NCBI RefSeq assembly: GCF_023229105.1
Contig: NZ_JALNZY010000024.1
Location: 1-25,142 of the forward strand
Direction of reading: 5' to 3'
DNA: 25,142 nucleotides
From: Sulfurimonas sp.
GTDB taxonomy: Bacteria > Campylobacterota > Campylobacteria > Campylobacterales > Sulfurimonadaceae
A model generated the notes under the pieces. The model had not been told where the DNA came from. It did no database searches and worked only from the letters and a program-made list of their open reading frames with translations. This document shows, piece by piece, positions 1 to 7,797 of the stretch (positions are counted from its first letter, which is position 1; every line of letters starts with the position of its first letter). The position numbers and the translations under genes are program-made.

Positions 1-618
1 TAGAGCTGCAACTTTTTTGATTATATCTTTTTCATCTACTCTTGTCTCGCCCCTAAAAAGAGACAAAATAGGTCCACACTCATTACATGAGATTGGCTGT
101 GCGTGGTATCTTCTCATCTTAGGATTTTTGTACTCATCTTCACATGACCTACACATCTTAAATTTCTGCATTGAAGTATTTTTTCTATCATAAGGAACAG
201 TTTTTATGATGCTATATCTTGGACCGCAGTTTGTGCAGTTTGTGGCAAAATAATTGCGGTATTTTTTACTATTTTTTATATCTGTTAAACATTCTTGACA
301 TATTGCGATATCTGGGGGAATCAATGCTGCCTTTGAGAGGCTTTGCTCACTTTGCATAATTAAAAAGCTATCCTCTTTTGCTAGCTCTATCTCTCTTTTT
401 AGCATCTCATCAATTCTTGCAAGTGGTGGTAATTTAAAGTAGAGTGAATCCTCAAAAAGTTTTATATCCTCTTGTTTGCCCTGCGCTTCAAGCTTAACTC
501 CATTTGTATCATTTTTGACAAAACCTACAAGTGAAAATTCTAGTGCCCTCTTATATACAAAAGGGCGAAATCCAACGCCTTGGACTTGTCCTTTTATGAG
601 ATATCTATATCTTCTCAA
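1..618 (-). CDS. hypF: Carbamoyltransferase HypF, N-terminal 206 codons (gene runs off the window start)
   Basis: HypF makes the carboxamide/cyanide ligands of [NiFe]-hydrogenase from carbamoyl phosphate. I translated the minus strand by hand. The protein opens with an acylphosphatase domain carrying the signature GQVQGVGFRPFVYKRA from about residue 10. It continues into two zinc-finger units: CQEC paired with CTNCGPRYSI, then CRSC paired with CNECGP, the usual HypF order. The reading frame stays open to base 1, so the YrdC-like and Kae1-like domains lie outside the window. No ATG is available before the acylphosphatase core. The best start is TTG at 618, just after an in-frame TGA, with a weak GAG about 5 bases upstream. 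The ridA stop lies 28 bases upstream, so ridA and hypF may share a transcript. Family assignment is secure from the motifs; the start codon is inference. Confidence 0.93.
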   Translation of the reverse strand, partial: MRRYRYLIKGQVQGVGFRPFVYKRALEFSLVGFVKNDTNGVKLEAQGKQEDIKLFEDSLYFKLPPLARIDEMLKREIELAKEDSFLIMQSEQSLSKAALIPPDIAICQECLTDIKNSKKYRNYFATNCTNCGPRYSIIKTVPYDRKNTSMQKFKMCRSCEDEYKNPKMRRYHAQPISCNECGPILSLFRGETRVDEKDIIKKVAAL

Positions 619-646
619 AACATCTCATTTATGCTGTAAAAAAGTG

Positions 647-1021
647 CTATTTAACCAATGCTATCGCATCAATCTCAACTAAAGCATTTTTTGGAAGGGT
701 TTTTACTGCCACCGTTGAGCGTACAGGTTTATGAGAGCCAAAAGCTTGGGCATATATCTCGTTAACTGTAGTAAAATCATCCATTGATGCCAAAAATATT
801 GTAGTTTTTATAACGCTTGACATTGATGCTCCCGCTTCTTCTAAAACGGCTTGCAAATTCTTTAAAACCTGTTTTGTCTGAACAACCACATCATTCTCAA
901 GCATCACACCCTCGAGCGTAAGTGCAATCTGCCCCGATGTAAAAACCATCCCATTTGCCACAACTGCTTGTGAATAAGGTCCTATCGCCGCTGGCGCTTT
1001 GTTTGTTTGTACAAATTTCAT
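647..1021 (-). CDS. ridA: RidA/YjgF/UK114-family enamine/imine deaminase
   Basis: This is a full-length 124-aa RidA-family protein. The family hydrolyses reactive 2-aminoacrylate and other enamine/imine intermediates released by PLP enzymes, and acts as a cytosolic trimer. Visible family marks are GPYSQA at residues 14-19, the FTSGQI strand near 27-32, PVRSTVAV around residues 99-106 with the substrate-carboxylate arginine R101, and VEIDAIA with E116. The cysteine that follows the arginine in E. coli RidA (RSC) is threonine here (T103), a common variation. The start is supported by GAAGGA upstream of the ATG and an extended -10 box near 1086-1094. hypF follows on the same strand. Confidence 0.95.
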   Translation of the reverse strand: MKFVQTNKAPAAIGPYSQAVVANGMVFTSGQIALTLEGVMLENDVVVQTKQVLKNLQAVLEEAGASMSSVIKTTIFLASMDDFTTVNEIYAQAFGSHKPVRSTVAVKTLPKNALVEIDAIALVK

Positions 1022-1085
1022 TTTTTTTCCTTCATTTATCTAAGTTATCAAATATTAACACCCTAAAGAGATATTTTGATTTGAA

Positions 1086-1094
1086 ATTATAGCA
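1086..1094 (-). promoter_or_regulatory. Extended -10 promoter candidate for ridA
   Basis: The minus strand reads TGC-TATAAT, an extended -10 box, about 64 bases upstream of the ridA start. No convincing -35 is visible, which is usual for the housekeeping sigma factor in Campylobacterota. Seen by eye only. Confidence 0.5.
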
Positions 1095-1360
1095 AAACCA
1101 CTATTTAAAGCTCTGCTTTACTTATTTTCTTATGAGTAATAGTGCATCAATCCTATATCAAACAAAGAAAGTAACAAAAAATAAAATATAGAAATAGCCC
1201 CGCATCTTCACTTTTAAAAAATAACTTTACCCATTGTCAAAAAGTAAATTAAGTAGATTTTTAATTCTTTAGAGGGTTTAATTAAGAGCATTATTTACAT
1301 TAGGGATTTTTCATATAAAACATTTTTACATTACTGAAGATAAAAGATTTACATAGTAGT

Positions 1361-1388
1361 TGTGTAGCGACTCTTAAGTCGCTACACA
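1361..1388 (-). terminator. Perfect 12-bp hairpin directly after the TraT-like gene
   Basis: The arms TGTGTAGCGACT (1361-1372) and AGTCGCTACACA (1377-1388) pair perfectly around a 4-base loop. The hairpin begins 4 bases past the stop codon of the TraT-like gene on the minus strand. There is no T-run after it in that direction, so it may be an end-protecting stem or a Rho-linked terminator rather than a classical intrinsic terminator. Confidence 0.55.
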
Positions 1389-1392
1389 TAGT

Positions 1393-2073
1393 TTAAAATA
1401 TACCCGACATAGAACGAGCTAATGCAGATTCAAGAACTGGTTGCGCCTCTGCAAATTCAAGATTCATCTTATTTGCAGTACTTACGATACGAGTACGATA
1501 AGTTTTCCACTCAACTTTACCACCCTTTATATCTTGTTTTGTAGTAGTAGAACTTCCTTGAGCTAAATTAGCCTCTTGAGTTTGAGTAACAACTTCACCC
1601 TCTAGCGGTCTTTCACGAATCTGTAAATCTGTTACCATAACAAACACAACATCTTTAACTAATGCATCCCCAATAAAACCCAATGCTGCTCCGGCTAAAG
1701 CTATTCCTGTCGTTGTTCTGTTACTTCCACCGAGTGCATATGCAGCTCCAGCACCAACAGCTGCACCTGAAACTCCTGCACCAAAACCTGAACCAAGGAA
1801 TGATTGTGACTCTCTAAGGTCAGATTTGCCTACTTTTAAAATATTTCCTTGAAGCATGTAAGTTGCTTCCTTAGGGTTTTTAGTTACTTTATAGCCTCTG
1901 CTTGTAAAAGCTGTTTCAACACTTGATTGTATATTTATCTCTTTATCAGATGTGTTTCTAATATCAAGATAGATAATCTTGTCATCTGGTGAAACTGGTT
2001 CTAAAAATATTGTTTCAGACATTTTTGTTTGAACATCCAAGTCTTTTTTCTTATATGAAAACATATTATACAT
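1393..2073 (-). CDS. traT: TraT-family (complement resistance/surface exclusion-like) protein lacking a signal peptide
   Basis: The 226-aa product matches the mature part of TraT lipoproteins along its length: KKKDLDVQTKMSETIFLEP at residues 8-26, the DLRESQSFLG segment, a glycine/alanine-rich hydrophobic stretch near 93-137, and a C-terminal block ending NKMNLEFAEAQPVLESALARS. TraT proteins are outer-membrane lipoproteins linked to surface exclusion in conjugation and to serum resistance. The N-terminal signal peptide and lipobox cysteine are absent: the frame begins MYNMFSYKKK, where the family's mature sequence would start, and is closed by an in-frame TGA 24 bases upstream. Just before it is ATG AAA AAA TAA in another frame, resembling the first codons of a lost MKK signal. 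No clear ribosome site precedes 2073 or 2064. Family call confident; function doubtful. Confidence 0.8.
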   Translation of the reverse strand: MYNMFSYKKKDLDVQTKMSETIFLEPVSPDDKIIYLDIRNTSDKEINIQSSVETAFTSRGYKVTKNPKEATYMLQGNILKVGKSDLRESQSFLGSGFGAGVSGAAVGAGAAYALGGSNRTTTGIALAGAALGFIGDALVKDVVFVMVTDLQIRERPLEGEVVTQTQEANLAQGSSTTTKQDIKGGKVEWKTYRTRIVSTANKMNLEFAEAQPVLESALARSMSGIF

Positions 2074-2075
2074 TA

Positions 2076-2273
2076 TTATTTTTTCATGCTTATTGAATCA
2101 TTACTTATTTCCTCATGAGCGATACTTCTAAAAGGGTAGGATTCTATATAGTAAAACAGACAGTTTTTTACTCTGTTTTTGTAGTTTTCTTTATAACTCT
2201 CTTTTGCTTTGTCGCTCATGAAGGATTTCTCTATCAAATTAAAAACTTTATCTTGGACTCCCGATATGGACAT
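2076..2273 (-). CDS. Small hypothetical ORF upstream of traT-like gene (doubtful)
   Basis: This is a 65-aa lysine- and glutamate-rich frame ending 2 bases before the TraT-like start. I do not recognise it. There is no good ribosome site at its ATG. An overlapping frame starts at an ATG near 2315 with a better site (AAGAGG, 4 bases ahead) and reads MDLKAQIGSKIKTRCP before stopping. Its first dozen residues resemble the start of XRE-type helix-turn-helix regulators. The two frames may be pieces of one decayed gene. Translation of either is uncertain. Confidence 0.25.
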   Translation of the reverse strand: MSISGVQDKVFNLIEKSFMSDKAKESYKENYKNRVKNCLFYYIESYPFRSIAHEEISNDSISMKK

Positions 2274-2420
2274 CTTGTTTTAATCTTTGAACCTATTTGA
2301 GCTTTTAAATCCATGCAGCCTCTTTTTTTAAAATTATATTTATACTATAGAGTAAATAGTGCTATATTACTGAAAGGTTTTTATTAAAATATCATTAAAG
2401 TTTTTTATTTATGATAATTT

Positions 2421-2813
2421 TTATTCTTCTTTTGCATCTTTTACTTCATCTAAAAGCTCGTAAAAGCCCTCTGTGCTTCTATCACCGATTGTTGTGTAGA
2501 TGATTTTACCTTCGCTTGTTAAAAAGTAGTGTCTTGGAACAGGGGTTGTCTCAAGTCCCTTAGGAATGTCATCTATATCTCTTGAGAGGTAGATAAGCAC
2601 ATAACTCTCTTTGAGTTTTCCTATAACCTCATCTTGGGAGAGTACCTCTTTTTTAAACTTTTCACAATATCTGCAATACTCAGAACCGATAAATAGATAT
2701 ATATCTTTTTTCTCTTTTTTCGCCTCTAAAAGTGTCGCTTCATAATCACTCGACCAATCAAGCGCGTTAAGGCTAAGAAAAAACGCCATTACCAAAAATA
2801 GATATCTCATCAT
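2421..2813 (-). CDS. Periplasmic thioredoxin-fold protein (CRYC)
   Basis: The 130-aa product has an N-terminal signal peptide (about residues 1-17, hydrophobic core LFLVMAFFLSL) and a thioredoxin fold with a CxxC pair, C47 and C50, in SEYCRYCEKF. A proline in TTPVPRHYFL fits the cis-proline loop. It resembles the small thioredoxin_7-type or DsbD-gamma-like proteins that handle disulfides or thiols in the periplasm. It starts right after dapE ends (4 bases between them), with AAAGAG ahead of tandem ATGs, so it is the last gene of the mutS7/M48/dapE unit. Redox partner and substrate cannot be told from sequence. Confidence 0.85.
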   Translation of the reverse strand: MMRYLFLVMAFFLSLNALDWSSDYEATLLEAKKEKKDIYLFIGSEYCRYCEKFKKEVLSQDEVIGKLKESYVLIYLSRDIDDIPKGLETTPVPRHYFLTSEGKIIYTTIGDRSTEGFYELLDEVKDAKEE

Positions 2814-2817
2814 CTCT

Positions 2818-3915
2818 TTACTCCCATGTATGGATTAAATTTTTAAAAACTTCATAAAGAGACTCAACCTCTTTAGCCGTCGTTCTCTCATTTATGGCGT
2901 GAATTGTATCATTTATCACGCCAAATTCTATAACTGCGATGCCCAGAGGAGCCAAATGTCTTGCATCAGAAGTTCCGCCTGCGGTCGAGTGTTTTGGTTT
3001 TTTACCTGTTATGTTCTGTATTGCTCTGTCGATATTTTTTACAAGCTTAGTGTCCGTATCCGTTTTAAAAGGGTAAGCTCCCTGCGTTAACTTCAACTCA
3101 TAATCAAGTTCTTGAAGATTTTTCTCTACAAACTCTCTAACCTCTTTTTGAGTAGTAAGTGTCGTATTTCTTACATTAAACATCATCTTAAGCTCGTTTG
3201 GAGTTACATTTGTAACCTGCATGCCAGCACGCATATCTGTGATAACAAATTTACTTGGTGAGAAAAACTCATCTCCGTTATCCAAATCTACTCCCGCCAT
3301 ATTTGAGAGTCTTGGAGCAATTAGGTCGATGGGATTTATAGACTTCTCTGGATATGCAGCATGACCTTGTTTTCCTTTTATAGTTATATAACCATTTATT
3401 GAACCTCTTCGCCCTACTTTTATAGAGTCTCCAAAAACCTCTTCACATGTAGGCTCTGCAACAACAACAGCATCAGGGAGCATGAAGTTTTCTTTGAGAT
3501 ATTTTACAACCTCTATGGTTCCGTAGGTTCCCTCCCCCTCTTCATCTGAGGTTAAAAGTATGCTAAGAGTTCCTTTAAACTCTTTTGCCTGTTTTGCGGC
3601 TTGAACAAAGGCAGCAACGCCGCTTTTCATATCTTGAGTTCCGCGACCATAAATATAACCGTCTCTCTCAACAGCCTTATATGGGTCGCTATCCCAACCG
3701 TTGCCAGCGGGAACAACATCCACATGTCCTGCAAAACAGAGATGCTCGCCTTCACTAAATTTTTTATATAAAAAAAGATTTTTTACACCCTCTACATCAA
3801 TGCGAACTGCCTTAAAATCATCAAAATAACTCTCTATAAAATCCAAAAGCCCGCCGTCCTCCGGTGTCTCGCTCTTTTGTTCTATCATGTATTTAAAAAG
3901 TTCTATTAGACTCAT
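2818..3915 (-). CDS. dapE: Succinyl-diaminopimelate desuccinylase
   Basis: DapE removes succinate from N-succinyl-LL-2,6-diaminopimelate in the lysine/meso-DAP pathway that feeds peptidoglycan. The 365-aa protein has the usual length and di-zinc ligands: H64 and D66 in GHVDVVPAG, D95 in GRGTQDMKSG, E125/E126 in TSDEEGEGT, E154 in VAEPT, and H339 in IHAINERT. It also has the GGTSDARH loop at 313-320. The lid-domain histidine (H185 in GKQGHAAYP) is present. Its ATG overlaps the stop of the upstream M48 gene by 4 bases, implying translational coupling, and the thioredoxin-like gene follows after 4 bases. Confidence 0.95.
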   Translation of the reverse strand: MSLIELFKYMIEQKSETPEDGGLLDFIESYFDDFKAVRIDVEGVKNLFLYKKFSEGEHLCFAGHVDVVPAGNGWDSDPYKAVERDGYIYGRGTQDMKSGVAAFVQAAKQAKEFKGTLSILLTSDEEGEGTYGTIEVVKYLKENFMLPDAVVVAEPTCEEVFGDSIKVGRRGSINGYITIKGKQGHAAYPEKSINPIDLIAPRLSNMAGVDLDNGDEFFSPSKFVITDMRAGMQVTNVTPNELKMMFNVRNTTLTTQKEVREFVEKNLQELDYELKLTQGAYPFKTDTDTKLVKNIDRAIQNITGKKPKHSTAGGTSDARHLAPLGIAVIEFGVINDTIHAINERTTAKEVESLYEVFKNLIHTWE

Positions 3916-4658
3916 TTATTCATCTCTTTAATTATCTCTGATATTCTTTCTATTCTATTGTCATCACTAGGGTGTGTAGAGAAAAATTCACTCTGTGTTT
4001 GTCCCTTAAGAGCTTTCATATTTTGCCAAAATTTAACTGCCTCATTTATATCATATCCTGCTTGTTTCATCAAATATATTCCAATGGCATCAGCCTCATA
4101 CTCGTGACTTCTGCTGTATGGCAGCATAACGCCCAGCTGTGTACCGTAGCCGTAAGCTATGTTAAAAGCATCTGAATACCCGGGAGCGGTTGTGCCTATT
4201 ATTATATTTCCCAAAGTTTGGATTCCACTTGAAATTTGTTGATGACTCATTCTCTCAGCCCCATGTCTAGCAAGTGCATGGGCTACCTCATGTGACATCA
4301 CTGTTGCTAACTGATCATCATTTTTTGCAACCAAGAGTATTCCAGTATAAACAACTACTTTACCTCCTGGCATACAAAAAGCATTTATCTGTTTGTCCTC
4401 AATCAGATTAAACTCCCACTCAAAATCCACTCTATCAGCAGCTATAGCTATTTTTTTTCCTATATTTTTTACCCGTGCCGTTTGGGCTTTATCACTACTT
4501 AATTTTGCATTTTTAAGAAACTCTCGGTAACTGTTCTCTCCTAATGTCTTCTCTTCACTTTCAGACATAAAAATTATCTGTTCTCTATCTGTAACCGGTG
4601 TTTTACCGGTACATCCTATAAATAAAAGCGCAATCATTATTAAATATATTTTATTCAT
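3912..4658 (-). CDS. M48-family zinc metalloprotease, lipoprotein
   Basis: The 248-aa product is a BepA/LoiP-like M48 peptidase tethered by a lipid anchor: signal MNKIYLIMIALLFIGC with the lipobox cysteine at C16. Zinc ligands are H123 and H127 in HEVAHALARH with catalytic E124, and E188 in HEYEADAIG. Such proteases clear or mature misassembled outer-membrane proteins in the periplasm. I chose ATG at 4658 because AGAGGAG sits 7 bases ahead. The frame remains open 18 bases further to 4676, but that extension would translate through the ribosome site. It lies 33 bases downstream of mutS7 and overlaps dapE by 4 bases. Confidence 0.93.
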   Translation of the reverse strand: MNKIYLIMIALLFIGCTGKTPVTDREQIIFMSESEEKTLGENSYREFLKNAKLSSDKAQTARVKNIGKKIAIAADRVDFEWEFNLIEDKQINAFCMPGGKVVVYTGILLVAKNDDQLATVMSHEVAHALARHGAERMSHQQISSGIQTLGNIIIGTTAPGYSDAFNIAYGYGTQLGVMLPYSRSHEYEADAIGIYLMKQAGYDINEAVKFWQNMKALKGQTQSEFFSTHPSDDNRIERISEIIKEMNK

Positions 4659-4691
4659 ATAAACTCCTCTTAGCACACTATTTTATCAAAA

Positions 4692-7600
4692 TTACCAGTC
4701 ATCAAGAACAAAATCACTTGGTTTTTCTTTATTTATCTCAAGCTCACCAATCTCTTGCTTTTTGGGTTTTTTAATTTGCTCTTCAAACTTTAGCTCTAGA
4801 CCGTTTGAAGTCATAACAAAGCCATCTACTCTTATCTTTTTATCATGTATATCTTTGTGATGCTCTTTGCAAAGTGGGATAAGATTATGTCTTGAATCTT
4901 TATGAAAATGACCTATAAATCCACTCTCATCTGCTAGTGCTTTGTTGTTTATATGGTGTACATCCTCAGCCATAGCTCCGCATATTACGCATTTTGTTAT
5001 ATAAAGCTCTTTGTTATATTTGCTCGTTTTTTTCTTTACAAGAAGTTCCAACTCATCAAAATCTTTTGCCAATCTTTTTCTGATTTTATTAGCCGTCTCC
5101 AAAAATTCGCTATCCATGTGAAGCGACTTTGCAAACTCCAAACCATAGATGCTGCTTCCGCTTCCGGCTTGAAGAACTCTGTTAAAAATAAGTTTATCCG
5201 AGTGTTCATCATACGCAACGCTTAAGTGTAAATCTACGACATTTTTAAGAGCACTTATCTCCTGCATGGTTGAGAGCTGATGAAGATGAGTAGCAAAGAG
5301 GAAAATAGAGCGGAGGGAGGAGAGTTTTATAATAGCGCTTGAGACTATAGCAACACCCGAGAGCGTCTCTGTTCCATGGCTTATCTCATCGCCGAGTATA
5401 AGTGAGCGCACGGTAGCACGGTTAAATATGTTTTTAAGTTCAAGCATCTCTACCGCAAAAGTGGAGAGTCCTTTTGCAAGGTTGTCTCTTGAGATGATTC
5501 TTGTAAAAAGGGAATCAAAAATAGAGAATTTCATAGCAGAAGCACTCACAAAAAAGCCGGCTTGCGCCATAAGAGTAGCAAGTCCGATGCTCTTCATAAG
5601 CGATGATTTTCCGCTAGAGTTTATGCCATAAAGTAAAACTCCGTTTATCTGATGCCCATCATGCAAGGCGGTATCTAGCATAGCTGTAGTTGGATGCGGC
5701 AAATCCATATAGGAGCGCGCGCCCATGACAATATCATTTGGAACGTAGATTCCGCTGTTTTCTTGAATCTCAATAAGAGGATGGCGCAGCTGCATAATCT
5801 GTATAAAATTTTCATCACTTTCTACATCGACTATAGAAGGTCTTGAATGCTTATACATCTCAGCCACTTTTGATGAGCTAACTCCGACATCCAAATCTGC
5901 TACATAGCTAATTACACGCTCAAACAAAAGGGAGTATCTTCTCTCATACACGCCTTGGAGCTGGATAAATCGCTCCTTTGCAAGGGAGACAATTTTACGG
6001 CGGTTTTTTATCATAGCATCAGAGATATTATCTGTAAAAGTTGATGTTATTTTTACATTGTTTGTAAACTTTTTTGCTCTAAAGTGTTTAAAATCTTCAT
6101 GTTTGTTAAATTCAGACTCTATCATTGAAAATCTATTTTTGCTAAGAGAGATATAGTATCCCTCTTTTTCCAAAAAGCCTAAAGTAACCAACTTGCTTGA
6201 ACTTAGCGCATTGGCATCTTCAAGCAGAAGCTCGATTTTTGCCATGATATCTTCAAAAGCGCTAAGAAAAGTTCTGTTCTCTTTGACCAAAGTATCAATC
6301 GCCTCGTCAACTCCGCTCATCAAAAAGTTCTCATCCACAGTTGCATTTGTAAAACGGCGTGAGACATCAAGGTCTATACTTTTTGCAATATCTCTTAAAA
6401 ACTCATCCACTTCACTCTCATGAAAAGGGATTTTTTGAATCTTATGCTTTTTTGCATAGAGCATAAGCTCCTTTACACTAAGCATAGACTCATAGATATG
6501 GTTCATCTCAAATGGGTGAAGTTTGCCTAAATTGAGCCTGCGAGAGAGCCTCTGCATATCATATATTCCGCGCATTATCTCATCAAGATACCTTGTATGA
6601 GACGACACTTTTTCAATCAAATCATATCTTCTCTCAAGCTCCTCTTTTTCCATGATAGGATTTAAGAGTCTCTCCTTTAAAAGCCTGCGCCCTATTGCAG
6701 TCGCACTTTTATCGAGCATTTTTAAAAGGGTAAACTCTTTTTTGTCTCTTGAGATAACGCCCATCTGCTCAAGCGCATTGTTTCCAAGATACATAAAACG
6801 GCGATTGTCTATTATTTTTGGAGTGCTTAGTTTTTGTATGATGTGAATATCGTGCTCAATTATAAAATCGATTAAAATTGCCAACGACTCGGTTATCATC
6901 GGGCTTCTCTCTAAATCTAGATGCTCTATGGGAGACAAAAGTGAGTGAATCTGGTAAACTTCCCGAAAAAGTCTGTTTTGAAACTCAATCTTGAATCTTT
7001 GATTGTTCACGCTGTAGTTATAATGCTCTGGAATTTCAAGATAGTGCATGATATGACGCTTATCAAGAGCCCCGTCTAAAAATGTTATAACCACCTCTGT
7101 GGTGCGGTAGGTATTTAACAAGTTAAAAAGTTCATCAAGCGCATAAGCAGGGTCTTCACTTGTTCCGTGACTCTCATAAAGCCACGTTTTGCCAGTCGTA
7201 ACATCTATAGCGCTGCATCCTAGCGTATAAATATCTTTATGTTTATCAACCAAAATAGAGACGATATAGTTGTCGTCATTGTCCACGATGTAGTCAAAAT
7301 TTGTCCCTGGGGAGACGATTTGTGAGATATATCGGCTAATCTTTGGAGGATTTCCCTTCTGCTTTATAACCACTACGGTATATTTTTGCTCTGCTATCAA
7401 ACGACTTAGATATCTCTCAAAAGATACGGCAGGAACTCCCGCTAAAAGAGGATTTCTATCACTGTTTTGTAGAATATTTTTGTTTTTCTTAGTAAGTTGT
7501 ATATTTAAAAGTTCAGCTATCTCTTTTGCTTTTCCGACCTGCTCTTGCTCATTGTTGACTTCATAAACTTCAAAAAAAGTCCCTATCTCCATAAAAACAA

Positions 7601-7709
7601 CCGTGTCATGCCCATACTTGAGTTCAAAATATTTTTGCAGGTCAAAATAGATTTGTGTTAAGAGTTTGTCTTTATTATTTAAAATAGTATCTATCTGAGA
7701 TGAGAACAT
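4692..7709 (-). CDS. MutS7-type MutS fused to C-terminal HNH endonuclease
   Basis: This 1005-aa protein is a MutS with a complete set of domains. The mismatch-binding domain I has the F-x-E motif in EIGTFFEVYE (F45, E47). Connector, core and clamp segments run to about 640. The ATPase has Walker A GINSSGKSS (695-703), Walker B LILGDEISHGTE (D774, E775) and the ATHLH motif at 806-810. After it comes an HNH nuclease at about 905-960: C907/C910, H918/H919, H941-N942, C947, H950/H951, H955, a zinc-stabilised beta-beta-alpha-metal arrangement. This architecture is that of subfamily MutS7, known from octocoral mitochondria, giant viruses and some Campylobacterota, and proposed to combine mismatch recognition with nicking. 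It heads a minus-strand unit with a clear promoter 31 bases upstream. Confidence 0.92.
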   Translation of the reverse strand: MFSSQIDTILNNKDKLLTQIYFDLQKYFELKYGHDTVVFMEIGTFFEVYEVNNEQEQVGKAKEIAELLNIQLTKKNKNILQNSDRNPLLAGVPAVSFERYLSRLIAEQKYTVVVIKQKGNPPKISRYISQIVSPGTNFDYIVDNDDNYIVSILVDKHKDIYTLGCSAIDVTTGKTWLYESHGTSEDPAYALDELFNLLNTYRTTEVVITFLDGALDKRHIMHYLEIPEHYNYSVNNQRFKIEFQNRLFREVYQIHSLLSPIEHLDLERSPMITESLAILIDFIIEHDIHIIQKLSTPKIIDNRRFMYLGNNALEQMGVISRDKKEFTLLKMLDKSATAIGRRLLKERLLNPIMEKEELERRYDLIEKVSSHTRYLDEIMRGIYDMQRLSRRLNLGKLHPFEMNHIYESMLSVKELMLYAKKHKIQKIPFHESEVDEFLRDIAKSIDLDVSRRFTNATVDENFLMSGVDEAIDTLVKENRTFLSAFEDIMAKIELLLEDANALSSSKLVTLGFLEKEGYYISLSKNRFSMIESEFNKHEDFKHFRAKKFTNNVKITSTFTDNISDAMIKNRRKIVSLAKERFIQLQGVYERRYSLLFERVISYVADLDVGVSSSKVAEMYKHSRPSIVDVESDENFIQIMQLRHPLIEIQENSGIYVPNDIVMGARSYMDLPHPTTAMLDTALHDGHQINGVLLYGINSSGKSSLMKSIGLATLMAQAGFFVSASAMKFSIFDSLFTRIISRDNLAKGLSTFAVEMLELKNIFNRATVRSLILGDEISHGTETLSGVAIVSSAIIKLSSLRSIFLFATHLHQLSTMQEISALKNVVDLHLSVAYDEHSDKLIFNRVLQAGSGSSIYGLEFAKSLHMDSEFLETANKIRKRLAKDFDELELLVKKKTSKYNKELYITKCVICGAMAEDVHHINNKALADESGFIGHFHKDSRHNLIPLCKEHHKDIHDKKIRVDGFVMTSNGLELKFEEQIKKPKKQEIGELEINKEKPSDFVLDDW

Positions 7710-7740
7710 GAATCACTTTTATGTTGTTTTTTAAGAGAGG

Positions 7741-7749
7741 ATTATAACA
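7741..7749 (-). promoter_or_regulatory. Extended -10 promoter of mutS7
   Basis: TGT-TATAAT on the minus strand, 31 bases before the mutS7 ATG, in a short (88-base) intergenic gap. With gaps of 33, -4 and 4 bases in the following genes, this promoter could drive mutS7, the M48 gene, dapE and the thioredoxin-like gene. Confidence 0.6.
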
Positions 7750-7797
7750 CAAAGAGTATTTACGGCAACTCTAAAAACCTTTTATTAGACTCTTCGC

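Larger units (their letters stand above)
1022..1392. other. Gene-free AT-rich interval between ridA and the TraT-like gene
   Basis: These 371 bases contain no convincing coding frame on either strand. Apart from the ridA promoter candidate on its left and the perfect hairpin at 1361-1388 on its right, I see only AT-rich sequence with short A and T runs. There is no tRNA-like fold and no obvious transposon end. Confidence 0.6.

Noticed and set aside
476..682. Plus-strand 68-aa frame across the hypF start and ridA end
   Set aside because: It is antisense to two well-supported genes and shows no domain.
1022..1392. Possible small RNA or lost gene in the long gap
   Set aside because: I found no promoter-plus-terminator pair on one strand and no frame with coding character; only the hairpin at its right edge is distinct.
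2115..2300. Plus-strand 61-aa frame with a hydrophobic segment, antisense to the doubtful 65-aa ORF
   Set aside because: The hydrophobic look comes from reading a Lys/Glu-rich minus-strand sequence backwards; there is no ribosome site or family match.
4659..4676. Upstream start for the M48 lipoprotein (254 aa)
   Set aside because: The extension would cover the AGAGGAG ribosome site and push the lipoprotein signal away from the N-terminus.
4953..6846. Several open frames of 60-112 aa antisense to mutS7 (and similar ones antisense to rimK, the deacylase, macA, macB and uvrB)
   Set aside because: They lie entirely opposite strongly supported genes, have no recognisable domains and no good ribosome sites.
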